Assembly: GCF_000968685.2 (NCBI RefSeq)
Contig: NZ_LAKD02000058.1
Span: 101,225 to 165,224, forward strand
Length of the DNA: 64,000 nt
From: Streptomyces antioxidans
GTDB taxonomy: Bacteria; Actinomycetota; Actinomycetes; Streptomycetales; Streptomycetaceae
Direction of reading: 5' to 3'
This document shows positions 50,353-60,145 of this stretch, piece by piece. Every line of letters starts with the position of its first letter. Positions within the stretch are counted from its first letter, which is position 1. Position numbers and translations under genes: made by a program. A model generated the notes under the pieces. It searched no databases and was not told the DNA's origin. It was given only the letters and a program-made list of their open reading frames with translations.

Positions 50353-51570
50353 ATGGAGCAGTTCGCGGAGCTGTTGCGCGAGCTCAAGGAGCGCACGAAC
50401 CGCAGCTACGCGGCGCTGGCCGCGCGCAGCGGGGTGAGCGCGTCGGCGCTGCACCGCTACTGCTCGGGGGCGAGCGTACCCGGCGACTACGACGTGCTCG
50501 CACGGTTCGGCAAGGTGTGCGGCGCCAGCGGTGAGGAGCTGCTGGAGCTGCACCGGCGGTGGGTGCTGGCCGACGCGGAGCGCAAGCGGGCCGGGGCGCG
50601 GGCGCCGACCGCGGTGTCGGTGGGGCGGGATGGGGCCGCGGGGGCCGCGGGGTCTGCCATGCCGGATGTCTCACGGGCCGAGACGACGGGTGAGCCGGAC
50701 GCTGAGACGGGGACGGAGCCGGGGCCCGGTGTGGCTGCGGAGGAGCCGGAGCCCGTGCGCCCGGCCGCCGCCCCGGAGGCCCTGTCCGCCGCGCCGCCGT
50801 CGCGTCGTCGGCCACTGCTCGCCGTACTCGCCCTGGCCGTGTTCGCCGCAGCCGGGGTGACGGCCGTGCTGTTAGGGAAGGCGCTGATGTCATCGGGCGG
50901 GTCGGACGGGTCCTCGGGCGCCCGGCTGCTGCTGTCCTCCCGCTGTCCGGTCGTGGTGAGCATGGGGCAGTCGGACGCGTGTGTGCACGAGCTCCAGTCG
51001 CTGCTCGCCCGCGCGGGCGGCAGGCTCGACGTCGACGGGGCCTTCGGGCCGGTCACCCAGATGCGGGTCGTGGTGTTCCAGCTCCGCAGCGGGCTGACGC
51101 CCGACGGATCGGTGGACGAGCGGACCAAGCGCGCGCTCTACGAGAACGACGGCAAGCCGCTCGACACCTGGACACCGGACCGGGTCACCCGGCGCATCCG
51201 CGAGGTCTTCACCGAGGACCCCGAGCGTGCGGTCGGCATCGCGGAGTGCGCCTCGTACCTCGATCCCCTCTATACGCTGCCCAACTCCAACGCCACCCGG
51301 AACTGGGGCGTCTTCCAGCTGTACGACGGCACGCTGCGGAAGCTGGGCGGCACTCGCGCGCAGGCGCTGGACCCGGACTGGAACATCCGGGCGGCCCATC
51401 GGCTCTGGGCGCTCACCCATGACTTCAGCGCCTGGAAGGCCTGTGACCGCGCCTACCGCGCCGGATCGAAGGCAGCCGCGCCGCCCCGCATCCCACCGGG
51501 CATCCCATCTCGCGCCGTCCCCGCAGCTCAGAGACGGTTTCCGATCCCGCTGTCCCGATTTCCCCGGTGA
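50353..51570 (+). CDS. Membrane XRE protein with peptidoglycan-binding and lysozyme-like domains
   Basis: 405 residues from ATG 50353; an in-frame GTG at 50308 would add 15. From the N-terminus: an XRE helix-turn-helix (YAALAARSGVSASALHRYCSG, about 18-40), an acidic Pro/Ala linker, one membrane segment (about 154-174), a PG_binding_1 domain (DACVHELQSLLARAGGRLD, GPVTQMRVVVFQ, about 198-262) and a lysozyme-like fold (AVGIAECASY with candidate catalytic Glu, NWGVFQLYDG, about 290-365). DNA binding inside and wall binding outside suggest a one-component wall sensor. Confidence 0.82.
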   Translation: MEQFAELLRELKERTNRSYAALAARSGVSASALHRYCSGASVPGDYDVLARFGKVCGASGEELLELHRRWVLADAERKRAGARAPTAVSVGRDGAAGAAGSAMPDVSRAETTGEPDAETGTEPGPGVAAEEPEPVRPAAAPEALSAAPPSRRRPLLAVLALAVFAAAGVTAVLLGKALMSSGGSDGSSGARLLLSSRCPVVVSMGQSDACVHELQSLLARAGGRLDVDGAFGPVTQMRVVVFQLRSGLTPDGSVDERTKRALYENDGKPLDTWTPDRVTRRIREVFTEDPERAVGIAECASYLDPLYTLPNSNATRNWGVFQLYDGTLRKLGGTRAQALDPDWNIRAAHRLWALTHDFSAWKACDRAYRAGSKAAAPPRIPPGIPSRAVPAAQRRFPIPLSRFPR

Positions 51571-51658
51571 GCCGCCCGCCCGGCACGGAGGGCTGGGATC
51601 GTGCTGCCGCCGTCCTCGACGGTCCACGGATCCGCAGACGAAGGAGACGAAGACGACC

Positions 51659-52234
51659 ATGGCTGTGACCAGCACCAGGATCAGACTCGGCGCCCTGCTC
51701 GGCGGCGCGGTCCTCGCCACCACCGGCGTACTCACCGCCCAGAGCGCGGCCGCCGCCCCCAGCGCACCGGCCGCCGCGCCCAGCGCCCCCGTGGCCGCCG
51801 ACGCGCCCTCCGCCGCCGCGGTGACCAAGCTCAGCCACTCCGACGCGGCGAACCGGCTGCGCGGTGCCGGGGTCTCCTGGACCTCCAGCGGGGGCTGCTC
51901 GGACCGCAACACCCCCACCTGTACGTCGTTCGAGCAGGTCAACCTGACCACCGTGCAGGGCGCCATCACCCTGAAGGGGGCCACCGGCTGCGCGCTCACC
52001 ATCACCGGCGGCACGGAGACCGGGCACGCCTCCGGTACGTACAGCCACTGGAACGGCTACAAGCTGGACTTCAGCGCCACCAGCTGCCTCACCAACTACA
52101 TCACGGGCACCTTCACCAATATCGGCCCGCGCCCCGGTGACGGCGCCCAGCAGTACCAGTCCGGTTCGGGCAACGTCTACGCCCGCGAGAGCAACCACTG
52201 GGACGTGACCTACTACAACTGCGGCGGCTGCTGA
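51659..52234 (+). CDS. Secreted M15-peptidase-like protein
   Basis: 191 residues with AAGGAGA upstream. The signal peptide ends at SAAAA-PS (about residue 33), followed by an Ala/Pro-rich linker. The mature domain has H130-x2-G133-x3-D137 and E177-x2-H180-W, which fit the HxxGxxxD and ExxHW metal motifs of D-Ala-D-Ala carboxypeptidases (M15/VanY). Cys residues (80, 88, 111, 143, 188, 191) suggest disulfides. It may trim peptidoglycan stems. It lies 88 nt after the wall-binding XRE protein. Confidence 0.7.
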   Translation: MAVTSTRIRLGALLGGAVLATTGVLTAQSAAAAPSAPAAAPSAPVAADAPSAAAVTKLSHSDAANRLRGAGVSWTSSGGCSDRNTPTCTSFEQVNLTTVQGAITLKGATGCALTITGGTETGHASGTYSHWNGYKLDFSATSCLTNYITGTFTNIGPRPGDGAQQYQSGSGNVYARESNHWDVTYYNCGGC

Positions 52235-52414
52235 CCCGCATCCGACGCCCCACCGACCGTCCGGACGGCTGCAACGCGGCGCAACCTTTGCGCATGGCTG
52301 TACCCGGCACAGAAAGTGGGCCCGGCGGGCGGAGGGTGGTGCCGAGTCGGCGCGGCATCCCCTCCGCCAACGCCTGTCCGGCGCCCTTTTGCGCGGATTC
52401 GGCCTGGTCACCGG

Positions 52415-53812
52415 ATGAGCGGCGGTGAAGACCCCCGATACGGTGAGAAGGTGCAGCCAGCAGAAGAAACACCGAAGCCGTCCGGCCGACTCCGCAAGGC
52501 CCGCGCCCTGTACCGCAATGTGTCCAAACGGAGGACGGCCTGGCTGCTGCTGAAGGACACGGTCAATTCGTGCATGGAGTACCGGGTCACCGGGCTCGCC
52601 GCCGAAGCGGCCTTCTTCACCCTGCTGTCGCTGCCGCCCCTGCTGCTCGGCCTGATCGGGCTGCTCGGCTACTTCGACGCCTGGACCAGCACCGACACGG
52701 TGGTCACCATCCGGCAGAACATCCTCGACGCCTCCGCGACCGTGCTGTCGGACCGGGGCGTCAAGGAGATCGCCCGGCCGCTGCTGGACGATGTGATCAA
52801 GGGCGGGCGTCCCGATGTGATCTCGCTGGGCTTCGCCATCGCCCTGTGGTCCGGCTCCCGTGCGGTGAACGTGTTCGTGGACACCATCACGATCATGTAC
52901 GGGCTGGAGGGGAAGCGCGGGATCGTCAGGACCCGGCTGCTGTCCTTCCTGCTCTATCTGGTGGCGCTGGTGGTCGGGGCGGTGGCGCTGCCGCTGATGG
53001 TGATCGGCCCCGAGGCGGTGGTAAACCTGCTGCCGTCCAGCGGGGATCTCGTACCGGTCCTGTACTGGCCGGTGGTGATCGTGCTGTCCATCGCCTTCCT
53101 CACCACGCTCTACCACGTGTCCGTGCCGGTGCGCTCGCCGTGGCCGGAGGACATTCCGGGGGCGCTGGTGGCCCTCACGATATGGGTGCTGGGCAGCTTT
53201 CTGCTGCGGATCTACCTGGTGCATACGGTCGAGGGCCCGACGATCTACGGCTCGCTGGCCGCACCCGTCGCGGTGCTGCTGTGGATCGGGGTGTCCGCCT
53301 TCGCGGTGCTGGTCGGGGCGGCGGTCAACGCCGCGATCGACCGGGTCTGGCCCTCGGTGGCCACGGCCGCCGGGCGTGCGGAGCGCGCCGCCCGGGCCCG
53401 GGAGGGGGCGGCCCGGCTGCGGGCGAGGGAGCAGCGCACGGCGGACGACGGTGCGGCGGAGATCACCCCGCCCTCGGAGTTCCCCGAGCGCTGGGCCCAG
53501 TTCCTGCCGCACGGCGACATACGCTCCCGGCTGCACACGAAGCGCGAGGCGGGCGGGAAGCCGGGGGAGAAGGCCGCCGGGAAGGCGGGGAAGGCCGGGA
53601 ACTCCGGGAAGGCCGGGAAGCCTGGCGGTCGGCCCGCCGATCAGCCTCCGGAGACACCGCCCCCGGGGAAGGCGGCGGCCGGGGAGCCCCGGCCGCCCCG
53701 GCAGGGGCCGAGGCGTCCGGGTCAGGGTCCGGGCCCGGAGGTACGGTCCGCCGCGGACGGCGCGGATGGCGCGGACGGAACCGGGGCGGACGACGACCGC
53801 CCGGTGCGCTGA
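52415..53812 (+). CDS. YihY/BrkB-family membrane protein
   Basis: 465 residues from ATG 52415; a GTG at 52451 (QPAEETPKPSGRL) is an equally likely start. Six membrane segments occupy about 65-320: AAEAAFFTLLSLPPLLLGLIG, GFAIALWSGSRAVNVFVDTI and SVPVRSPWPEDIPGALVALT are typical of the family. Its function is not known, and the old RNase BN assignment is wrong. The C-terminal 120 residues are Gly/Lys/Pro-rich with GKAGKAG repeats. It converges on the P450, so it marks the edge of the polyketide cluster. Confidence 0.9.
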   Translation: MSGGEDPRYGEKVQPAEETPKPSGRLRKARALYRNVSKRRTAWLLLKDTVNSCMEYRVTGLAAEAAFFTLLSLPPLLLGLIGLLGYFDAWTSTDTVVTIRQNILDASATVLSDRGVKEIARPLLDDVIKGGRPDVISLGFAIALWSGSRAVNVFVDTITIMYGLEGKRGIVRTRLLSFLLYLVALVVGAVALPLMVIGPEAVVNLLPSSGDLVPVLYWPVVIVLSIAFLTTLYHVSVPVRSPWPEDIPGALVALTIWVLGSFLLRIYLVHTVEGPTIYGSLAAPVAVLLWIGVSAFAVLVGAAVNAAIDRVWPSVATAAGRAERAARAREGAARLRAREQRTADDGAAEITPPSEFPERWAQFLPHGDIRSRLHTKREAGGKPGEKAAGKAGKAGNSGKAGKPGGRPADQPPETPPPGKAAAGEPRPPRQGPRRPGQGPGPEVRSAADGADGADGTGADDDRPVR

Positions 53813-53865
53813 CCGCCCCGCGCCCTCCATCCTGACCGCCCCGCGCCCCGCGTCACCTGCGCGCC

Positions 53866-55062
53866 CTACCCCGCGGGGGTGAACCGCACCGGCAGCCGCA
53901 GGAGCCCGCGCATCATGCTGGGGCGCCAGGCGAGGGTGTCAGGGTCGGTGTCCAGGGCCAGGTCAGGACACCGCTCCAGCAGGGCCCGCAGCGCGATCGT
54001 GGCCTCCAGCCGGGCCAGCGGCGCGCCCAGACAGTGGTGGACGCCGTGGCTGAAGCCCAGATGCCCCCGGGCGTCCCGGTGGATGTCGAAGCGGTCGGGG
54101 TCGGCGAAGCGCCGCGGGTCGCGGTTGGCCGAGCCGAGCAGCACCAGGACCGGCTCACCCGCGGGGATCTTGGCACCCCCGATCTCCACGGGTTCGGTGG
54201 TGAAGCGGTGCGCCGTGGACTGCGACGGGCCGTCGTAGCGCAGCATCTCCTCGACGGCGGCGTCCAGCAGCGCATGGTCGGCCCGCAGCGCGGCCAGCTG
54301 CTCGGGGGCGCGCAGCAGCGCACAGGTGCCGTTGGAGAGCAGATTGACGGTCGTCTCATGCCCGGCTACCAGCAGCAGGAAGGCCATGCCGAGCATTTCC
54401 TCGGACGAGAGCCGGTCGCCGTCCTCGTCCATCGTGCGCACCAGGGCGGACAGCAGATCGTCGTCCTCCGCCTCCCGCTTGGCCTCGATGAGCCCGGCCA
54501 GATAGCCGGTCATGGCGGCCACGGCGGCGCCCGCGGCCTCGGGGCTGCTGGGGAAGACGATCTCGCTGGACCAGCCGCGGAAGTCGGCACGGTCGGCCGC
54601 AGGTACGCCGAGGAGTTCGCAGATCACCGCCATCGGCAGCGGCATGGCGAACGACTCCACGAGATCGGCCCGGCCGAGCGGCAGCATGGCGTCCAGCAGC
54701 TCATCGGCGAGCTGCCGGATGCGCGGCCGCAGCGCCTCGATCCGGCGGGCGGTGAACTCCCGCGCCACCAGCTTCCGCAGCCGGGTGTGGTCCGGCGGAT
54801 CGGTCTGCAGCATGTTCAGCCCGATGGCGTTGCCCCCGTCGTCCTGCCACGCGGCGGAGTGGCGGATGTCATTGCTCATCCGGGGGTCGGTCAGGGCGGC
54901 GCGGGCCTCCTCATGGCCCACGATCAGCCAGACGTCCTCGGTGCCGTGGCTGGGCACCCGGTGCACGGGGCCCTGCTCCCGCAGCAGGGCGTAGAGCTGG
55001 TACGGGTCGGAGACGATGTCGGTACCGGGCGGAACGAGTTTCTCGAAGGCGGGCAGGGTCAT
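53866..55062 (-). CDS. Cytochrome P450 (CYP107-like)
   Basis: 398 residues. The I-helix is LLVAGHETTVNLLSNG, the K-helix ExxR is EEMLRYDG, and the haem-ligand loop is FSHGVHHCLGAPLAR (Cys in HHC). QTDPPDHTRLRKLVAREF is the C-helix signature. It starts 42 nt after the PKS stop in the same direction, so it is very likely a tailoring oxidase for that polyketide. The redox partner is not in the window. Confidence 0.95.
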   Translation of the reverse strand: MTLPAFEKLVPPGTDIVSDPYQLYALLREQGPVHRVPSHGTEDVWLIVGHEEARAALTDPRMSNDIRHSAAWQDDGGNAIGLNMLQTDPPDHTRLRKLVAREFTARRIEALRPRIRQLADELLDAMLPLGRADLVESFAMPLPMAVICELLGVPAADRADFRGWSSEIVFPSSPEAAGAAVAAMTGYLAGLIEAKREAEDDDLLSALVRTMDEDGDRLSSEEMLGMAFLLLVAGHETTVNLLSNGTCALLRAPEQLAALRADHALLDAAVEEMLRYDGPSQSTAHRFTTEPVEIGGAKIPAGEPVLVLLGSANRDPRRFADPDRFDIHRDARGHLGFSHGVHHCLGAPLARLEATIALRALLERCPDLALDTDPDTLAWRPSMMRGLLRLPVRFTPAG

Positions 55063-55104
55063 GGTGGGGTGGGTCCCTTCTGTGGGGCTCAGGCGGTAGG
55101 GCGG

Positions 55105-58100
55105 TCACAGACCGCGTTCGGTGAGCCAGTCCTCAATGGCCCCGGTGGTCTCGGGGAGGTGGTGTTCCATGATCGTGAAGTGGTCTCCCGGGGTGGCCCG
55201 GGCGGTGTGCGGGAAGGGCCAGACCGCGCGCCAGCCGTCGCCCTCGAACCCCTCGTCCTGGTGGGGCATGGGCTCGGCCGCGCTGAGGAAGAACGTCGGG
55301 CTCTGGACGGGCCGCAGGGCGCACTCCTCCATCAGCAGCGCGTTGTAGCGCCCGCTCGCCGAGAGCTTGGCTCCGGTCAGCGCGAAGTCGCCGAGCAGCT
55401 GTTCCCGGGAGTCCAGGCCCTCGTTCAGCGCGATGTGGGTCTTCTCGGAGAACTGGTGGGTGGCCTCGAAGGTGTCGAGCAGTACGACCGCGCCGGGCGG
55501 CAGCCCCGCCCGCTCGGCCCGTTCCGCCAGGGCGTAGGCGAGCAGCCCGCCCATGGAGTGGCCGACCAGGACGTAGCGCTCGGCGCCGAGGGCCGCGCGC
55601 AGCTGGTGGAGGTGCAGCTCGATCAGGGCGTCGAAGCTGTCGGCCACCAACTCGCCTTCGAGGTAACCGGGGTTGACCAGCGAGAGCACATCCCGCTTGC
55701 CCTCGAACATCTGCGCCATCATCCCGTACTGGATCGGTCCCGCGGTGGCGGTGATGGCGGGCAGGCACACCAGCGTGGCCCGGGTGCCGTCGCCGCTCGC
55801 CATCTTCACCGGCGGCAGGATGTGGTCGGCGGCGCCCTCGGTGGTGAAGGACGGCCGGAGTTTGCCCGCGGCCTGGATGAGCGCCATGCCCACCGACTGG
55901 GCCCGGCCGCTGGCGTACGCCTGGTGGTAGAGGGTGGTGAGACTGTCGTAGGGGTCCGACTCCGGGGCCGCGGTGGCCTTCGCCAGCTCCAGCTCGATGG
56001 CGGACGGGGGCGGCGCGGGGCCGTCCGACGCGGTCTCGGGCGCGGTGTCGGGCGTGGTCTCGGGCGTGGTTTCCGGGGCGGTCTTTGGCGCGGTCTGCTC
56101 CGGGGGCGCGGTGTCTTCGGCCACGGGCGGGCTCGGCCGGGCGGCGGCCCGGCTGCCCACCAGCGCGGCCAGGTGCCCGGCGAGCCCATCCACCGTCGAG
56201 TGCTCGAACGTCGCCGTGGCCGAGAGACGGAGCCCCAGCAGCGTGGCGAGCCGGTCGCGCAGGTCGATCCCGCGCACCGAGTCCATGCCGAGCGCCAGGA
56301 ACTCGGTGTCCGGGCCGATCTCCGCGCCCGTCTCGTGGTGGAGCACCGTGCGCAGCTGCTCCCGGACGAGATCCGCCAGCAGCCGCTCCCGGTCCTCGGG
56401 TGCGGCGTCCAAGACGCGCTGGGCGGCGGCGGTGTCCTGCGGCCGGGGACCCGGCCGTTCGCGCCGTACGGGGCGGGCCGCACGCTCCTCCGCGGCTGCC
56501 TGCAACCGGTCCGCGGAGACCGGCCGCAGCGTCAACTCAGCAATGTGCGCGAGCGGTTGACCGTCAGCGTCCGTGAGATGGACACCGATGGCGTCCGGAC
56601 CGACGGCGGACAGCCGTACCCGTACGGCGGTGGGCGGGGCGGCGTCCGGGGCGGAGTGCAGCCGGACACCGGCCCAGGAGAACGGCATCCGGATCGGCGC
56701 GCCCGCCGGCTCCGCCCGGTCGAAGAACCCGCCGAGGCCGATGGCGTGCAGGGCGGTGTCGAGCAGCGCGGGGTGCAGTGCGAAGCCGTCCACCGGGCCG
56801 CCACCGGCCCCCTCGCCCAGGGCCGCCTCCGCGAAGACCTCCCCGTCGCGCCGCCACGCCGACCGCAGACCGCGGAAGGCCGGGCCGTAGTCGAAGCCAT
56901 CGGACGCCAGCCGGTCGTAGTAGCCCGTGAGGTCGACGGCGCGGGCACCGGGCGGCGGCCAGACGGCCGCCAGCTCCGCGAACGCGGCACTGTCACGGCC
57001 CTCATCGGCCGCGCCACCGCCCTCATCGCCGTCGGCCGGACCCTCCGGATCCGGGGCCACGACGGCCCGCAGATGGCAGGTCCAGCCCGCCGCCGCGTCC
57101 TTCGCCACCGACTCGGCGCGGGAGTGCACGGTGAGCTCCCGCCGGCCCTCCTCATCGGGCTCGCCGACCTGGATCTGCAGGTGTGCCGCCCCGGTGGCGG
57201 GCAGGAACAGCGGTTCCTGGAGGGTGAGTTCGGGCAGGTGCGGGCAGCCGGCCGTACGCCCCGCGTACAGCGCCCAGTCGAGGAACACACTGCCGGGCAG
57301 CACCACACCGCCCAGCACCGCGTGGTCGGCGAGCCAGCGGTGAGTGGTCTGCGAGAGCCGCGCGGTGAACAGCACCGTGTCGCTCCCGGCCGGCGCCACC
57401 GCGCCCGCCAGCAGCGGATGGTCCACCGCCGTGAGCCCGGCGCCGCCCACGTCCCCGGTGTGCTCGGGCGCGTCCAGCCAGTACCGCCGGGCGCGGAACG
57501 CGTACGTCGGCAGATCGACATGCCGCCCGCCCTCGAACGCGGTCGCCCACGCCACCGCGCCACCGGCCACGAACAGCTCCGCGAGCGCCGTGAACAGCCG
57601 CTCCCGGCCGCCCTCGTCCCGCCGCAGCGTGCCCACCACCACGGGTGCGCGGTCCGCGGACGTGCCGTGCGACGTCCGCTCGATCCGCTCCTCGACCGTC
57701 TGCTCGATCCCGGGGACCAGCACCGGGTGCGGGCTCACCTCGATGAACACCGTGTGCCCGGCGTCGGCCAGTGCGCGGGTCGCCTGCTCGAACCGCACGG
57801 TCTCGCGGAGGTTGCGGTACCAGTACTCCGCGTCGGCGCTCGCGCCGTCCAGGAGCGCACCGGTCACCGTCGAGTACATCGGCACCCCGCCGGGGCGGGG
57901 CGTGAGGGGCGCGGCCAGCTCGAGCAGCCGCTCACGGATCCGTTCGACCTGCGGGGTGTGCGAGGCGTAGTCCACCGGGATGCGGCGCGCCCGCACCCCG
58001 CCGTCCCGTTCACACGCCGCCATCAGCTCGTCCAGCGCCGCCGCTTCCCCGGCGACCACGGTCGAGCCGGGCCCGTTCACGGTGGCCACGCAGAGCCGTT

Positions 58101-60145
58101 CGCCCCAGGGCGCCACCAGCTTCCCGGCCTCGTCCACCGGCACGGGCAGCGAGACCATGCCGCCACGGCCCGCCAGTTCGCTTCCGATCAGCCGGCTGCG
58201 CAGCGCTACGACACGGGCGGCGTCCTCCAGCGAGAGCACCCCCGCGACACACGCCGCCGCCAGCTCGCCCTGCGAATGCCCCACCACCGCGGCGGGCTCG
58301 ACCCCATGGGACCGCCACACCCGCGCCAGGGACACCATGACCGCCCACAGCACCGGCTGCACCACATCGACGCGGTCCAGCGACGGCGCGCCGGGGCGTC
58401 CGCGCACCACATCGAGCGGTGACCACTCGACATACGGGGCCAGCGCCCGGGCGCAGTCGCCGAACGACTCCGCGAACTCGGTTGACACGTCGAGGAGTTC
58501 GGCCGCCATCCCGGTCCACTGCGAACCCTGTCCTGGGAAGACGAACACCGGCCCCGAGCGGTCGGCGGGGAGGGACCCGCCCAGCACCACGCCGGCGGCC
58601 GGTTCGCCGCGGCCGAGCGCCGCCAGCCGGTCCAGGAAGTCCTCCCGGGTGCGGCCGATCACCACGGCGCGCCGCCCGAAGACGGCCCGGGACAGCAGCG
58701 AGCGGGCCACATCGACGGGGGCCAGACCGGGGTCGGCGGCCAGCCGCTCCCGCAGCCTGCGGGCCTGCTCGCGCAGGCCGTCGGGGCTCTTCGTCGAGAG
58801 CACCCACGGCACCGCCGCCGGCGTCGGTGTCGGCTCGGTGGCGGCCCCGGCGTCCGGCGACTCCTCCAGGATCACATGGGCGTTGGTGCCGCTGATCCCG
58901 AACGACGACACCGCGCCGCGCCGCGCCCCGCCGGCCGTGGGCCAGTCCTCGTTCTCCGCGGCCAGCCGCAGCGCACCGGCCGTCCAGTCCACCCGCTCGG
59001 TGGGGCGTTCGGCGTGCAGGGTGCGGGGCACGACGCCATGGCGCAGGGCCAGCACCATCTTGATGACACTCGCGACCCCGGCCGCGGCCTGGGTGTGGCC
59101 GAGGTTGGACTTCACCGAGCCCAGCACCACCGGCCGGTCGGCGGGCCGGTCCCGGCCGTACGTGGCGAGCAGGGCCTGTGCCTCGATCGGGTCGCCGAGC
59201 GACGTCCCCGTGCCATGCGCCTCGACCACGTCCACATCGGCCGCCGTGAGCCCCGCGTTCGCCAACGCCTGCCGTATGACCCGCTGTTGGGCCGGGCCGC
59301 TGGGCGCGGTGAGGCCGTTGGACGCACCGTCCTGGTTGAGCGCGGAGCCCCGGAGCAGCGCCAGCACCCGGTGGCCCTGGCGGCGGGCGTCAGACAGCCG
59401 CTCGACCACCAGCATGCCGACGCCCTCGGCGAAGCCCATCCCGTCGGCCTCGGCGGCGAACGCCTTGGAGCGCCCGTCGGGGGCGAGCCCGCCGACCCGG
59501 CTGAACTCGACGATCGGCCGCGGGGTCGACATGACCGTCACCCCACCGGCCACCGCGAGGGCGCATTCGCCCTGCCGTACCGCCTGCGCGGCCAGGTGCA
59601 GCGCCACCAGGGACGACGAGCACGCGGTGTCCACGGTGATGGCCGGGCCCTCAAGCCCGAGGGTGTAGGCCACCCGGCCGGTGGCCACGCTGCCCGCGCT
59701 GCCGTTGCCGAGATAGCCCTCGAAGCCGTCGGCCAGCTGCTCGGGGAAGCGGGTGGCGTAGTCGTGGTAGATCAGCCCCGCGAAGATCCCGGTCGGGGTG
59801 GCGCGCAGCGCGGTGGGGTCGATGCCCGCGTGCTCGAACGCCTCCCAGGTGGTCTCCAGCAGCAGCCGCTGCTGGGGGTCGGTGGCCAGTGCCTCACGGG
59901 GCGAGATGCCGAAGAACTCGGCGTCGAAGTCGGCCGCGTCGTACAGGAAGCCACCGGCCGGCGCATGGGCACCGGGCGCGCCGGGGCGGCCCAGCTCGGT
60001 GTGCCAGCCGCGGTCGTCGGGGAACGGGCCGATGGCGTCCCGCCCTTCGGCCAGCAGCCGCCACAGCTCCTCGGGCGAGCGCACCCCGCCGGGAAAGCGG
60101 CAGCTCATCCCGACGATCGCGATCGGGTCGTCGTCCTCGGCGGCC
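55105..60145 (-). other. PKS terminal module: KS-AT-DH-ACP-TE
   Basis: KS Cys codon at 59620-59622. AT GHSQG near 58270 and YASH at 57958-57969. DH has an intact HAVLGGVVLP (57295-57324) and HPALLDTALH (56742-56774). Only about 40 residues separate the DH from the ACP, leaving no room for a KR. ACP Ser codon 56278-56280 (GMDSVR). A TAPET-rich linker leads to the TE, with Ser codon 55555-55557. Confidence 0.88.

Noticed and set aside
54034..58422. 1462-codon open frame antisense to the P450 and PKS genes
   Set aside because: Lies opposite clear domain-bearing genes; Gly/Arg/Gln-rich without motifs, the usual antisense artefact of high-GC DNA.
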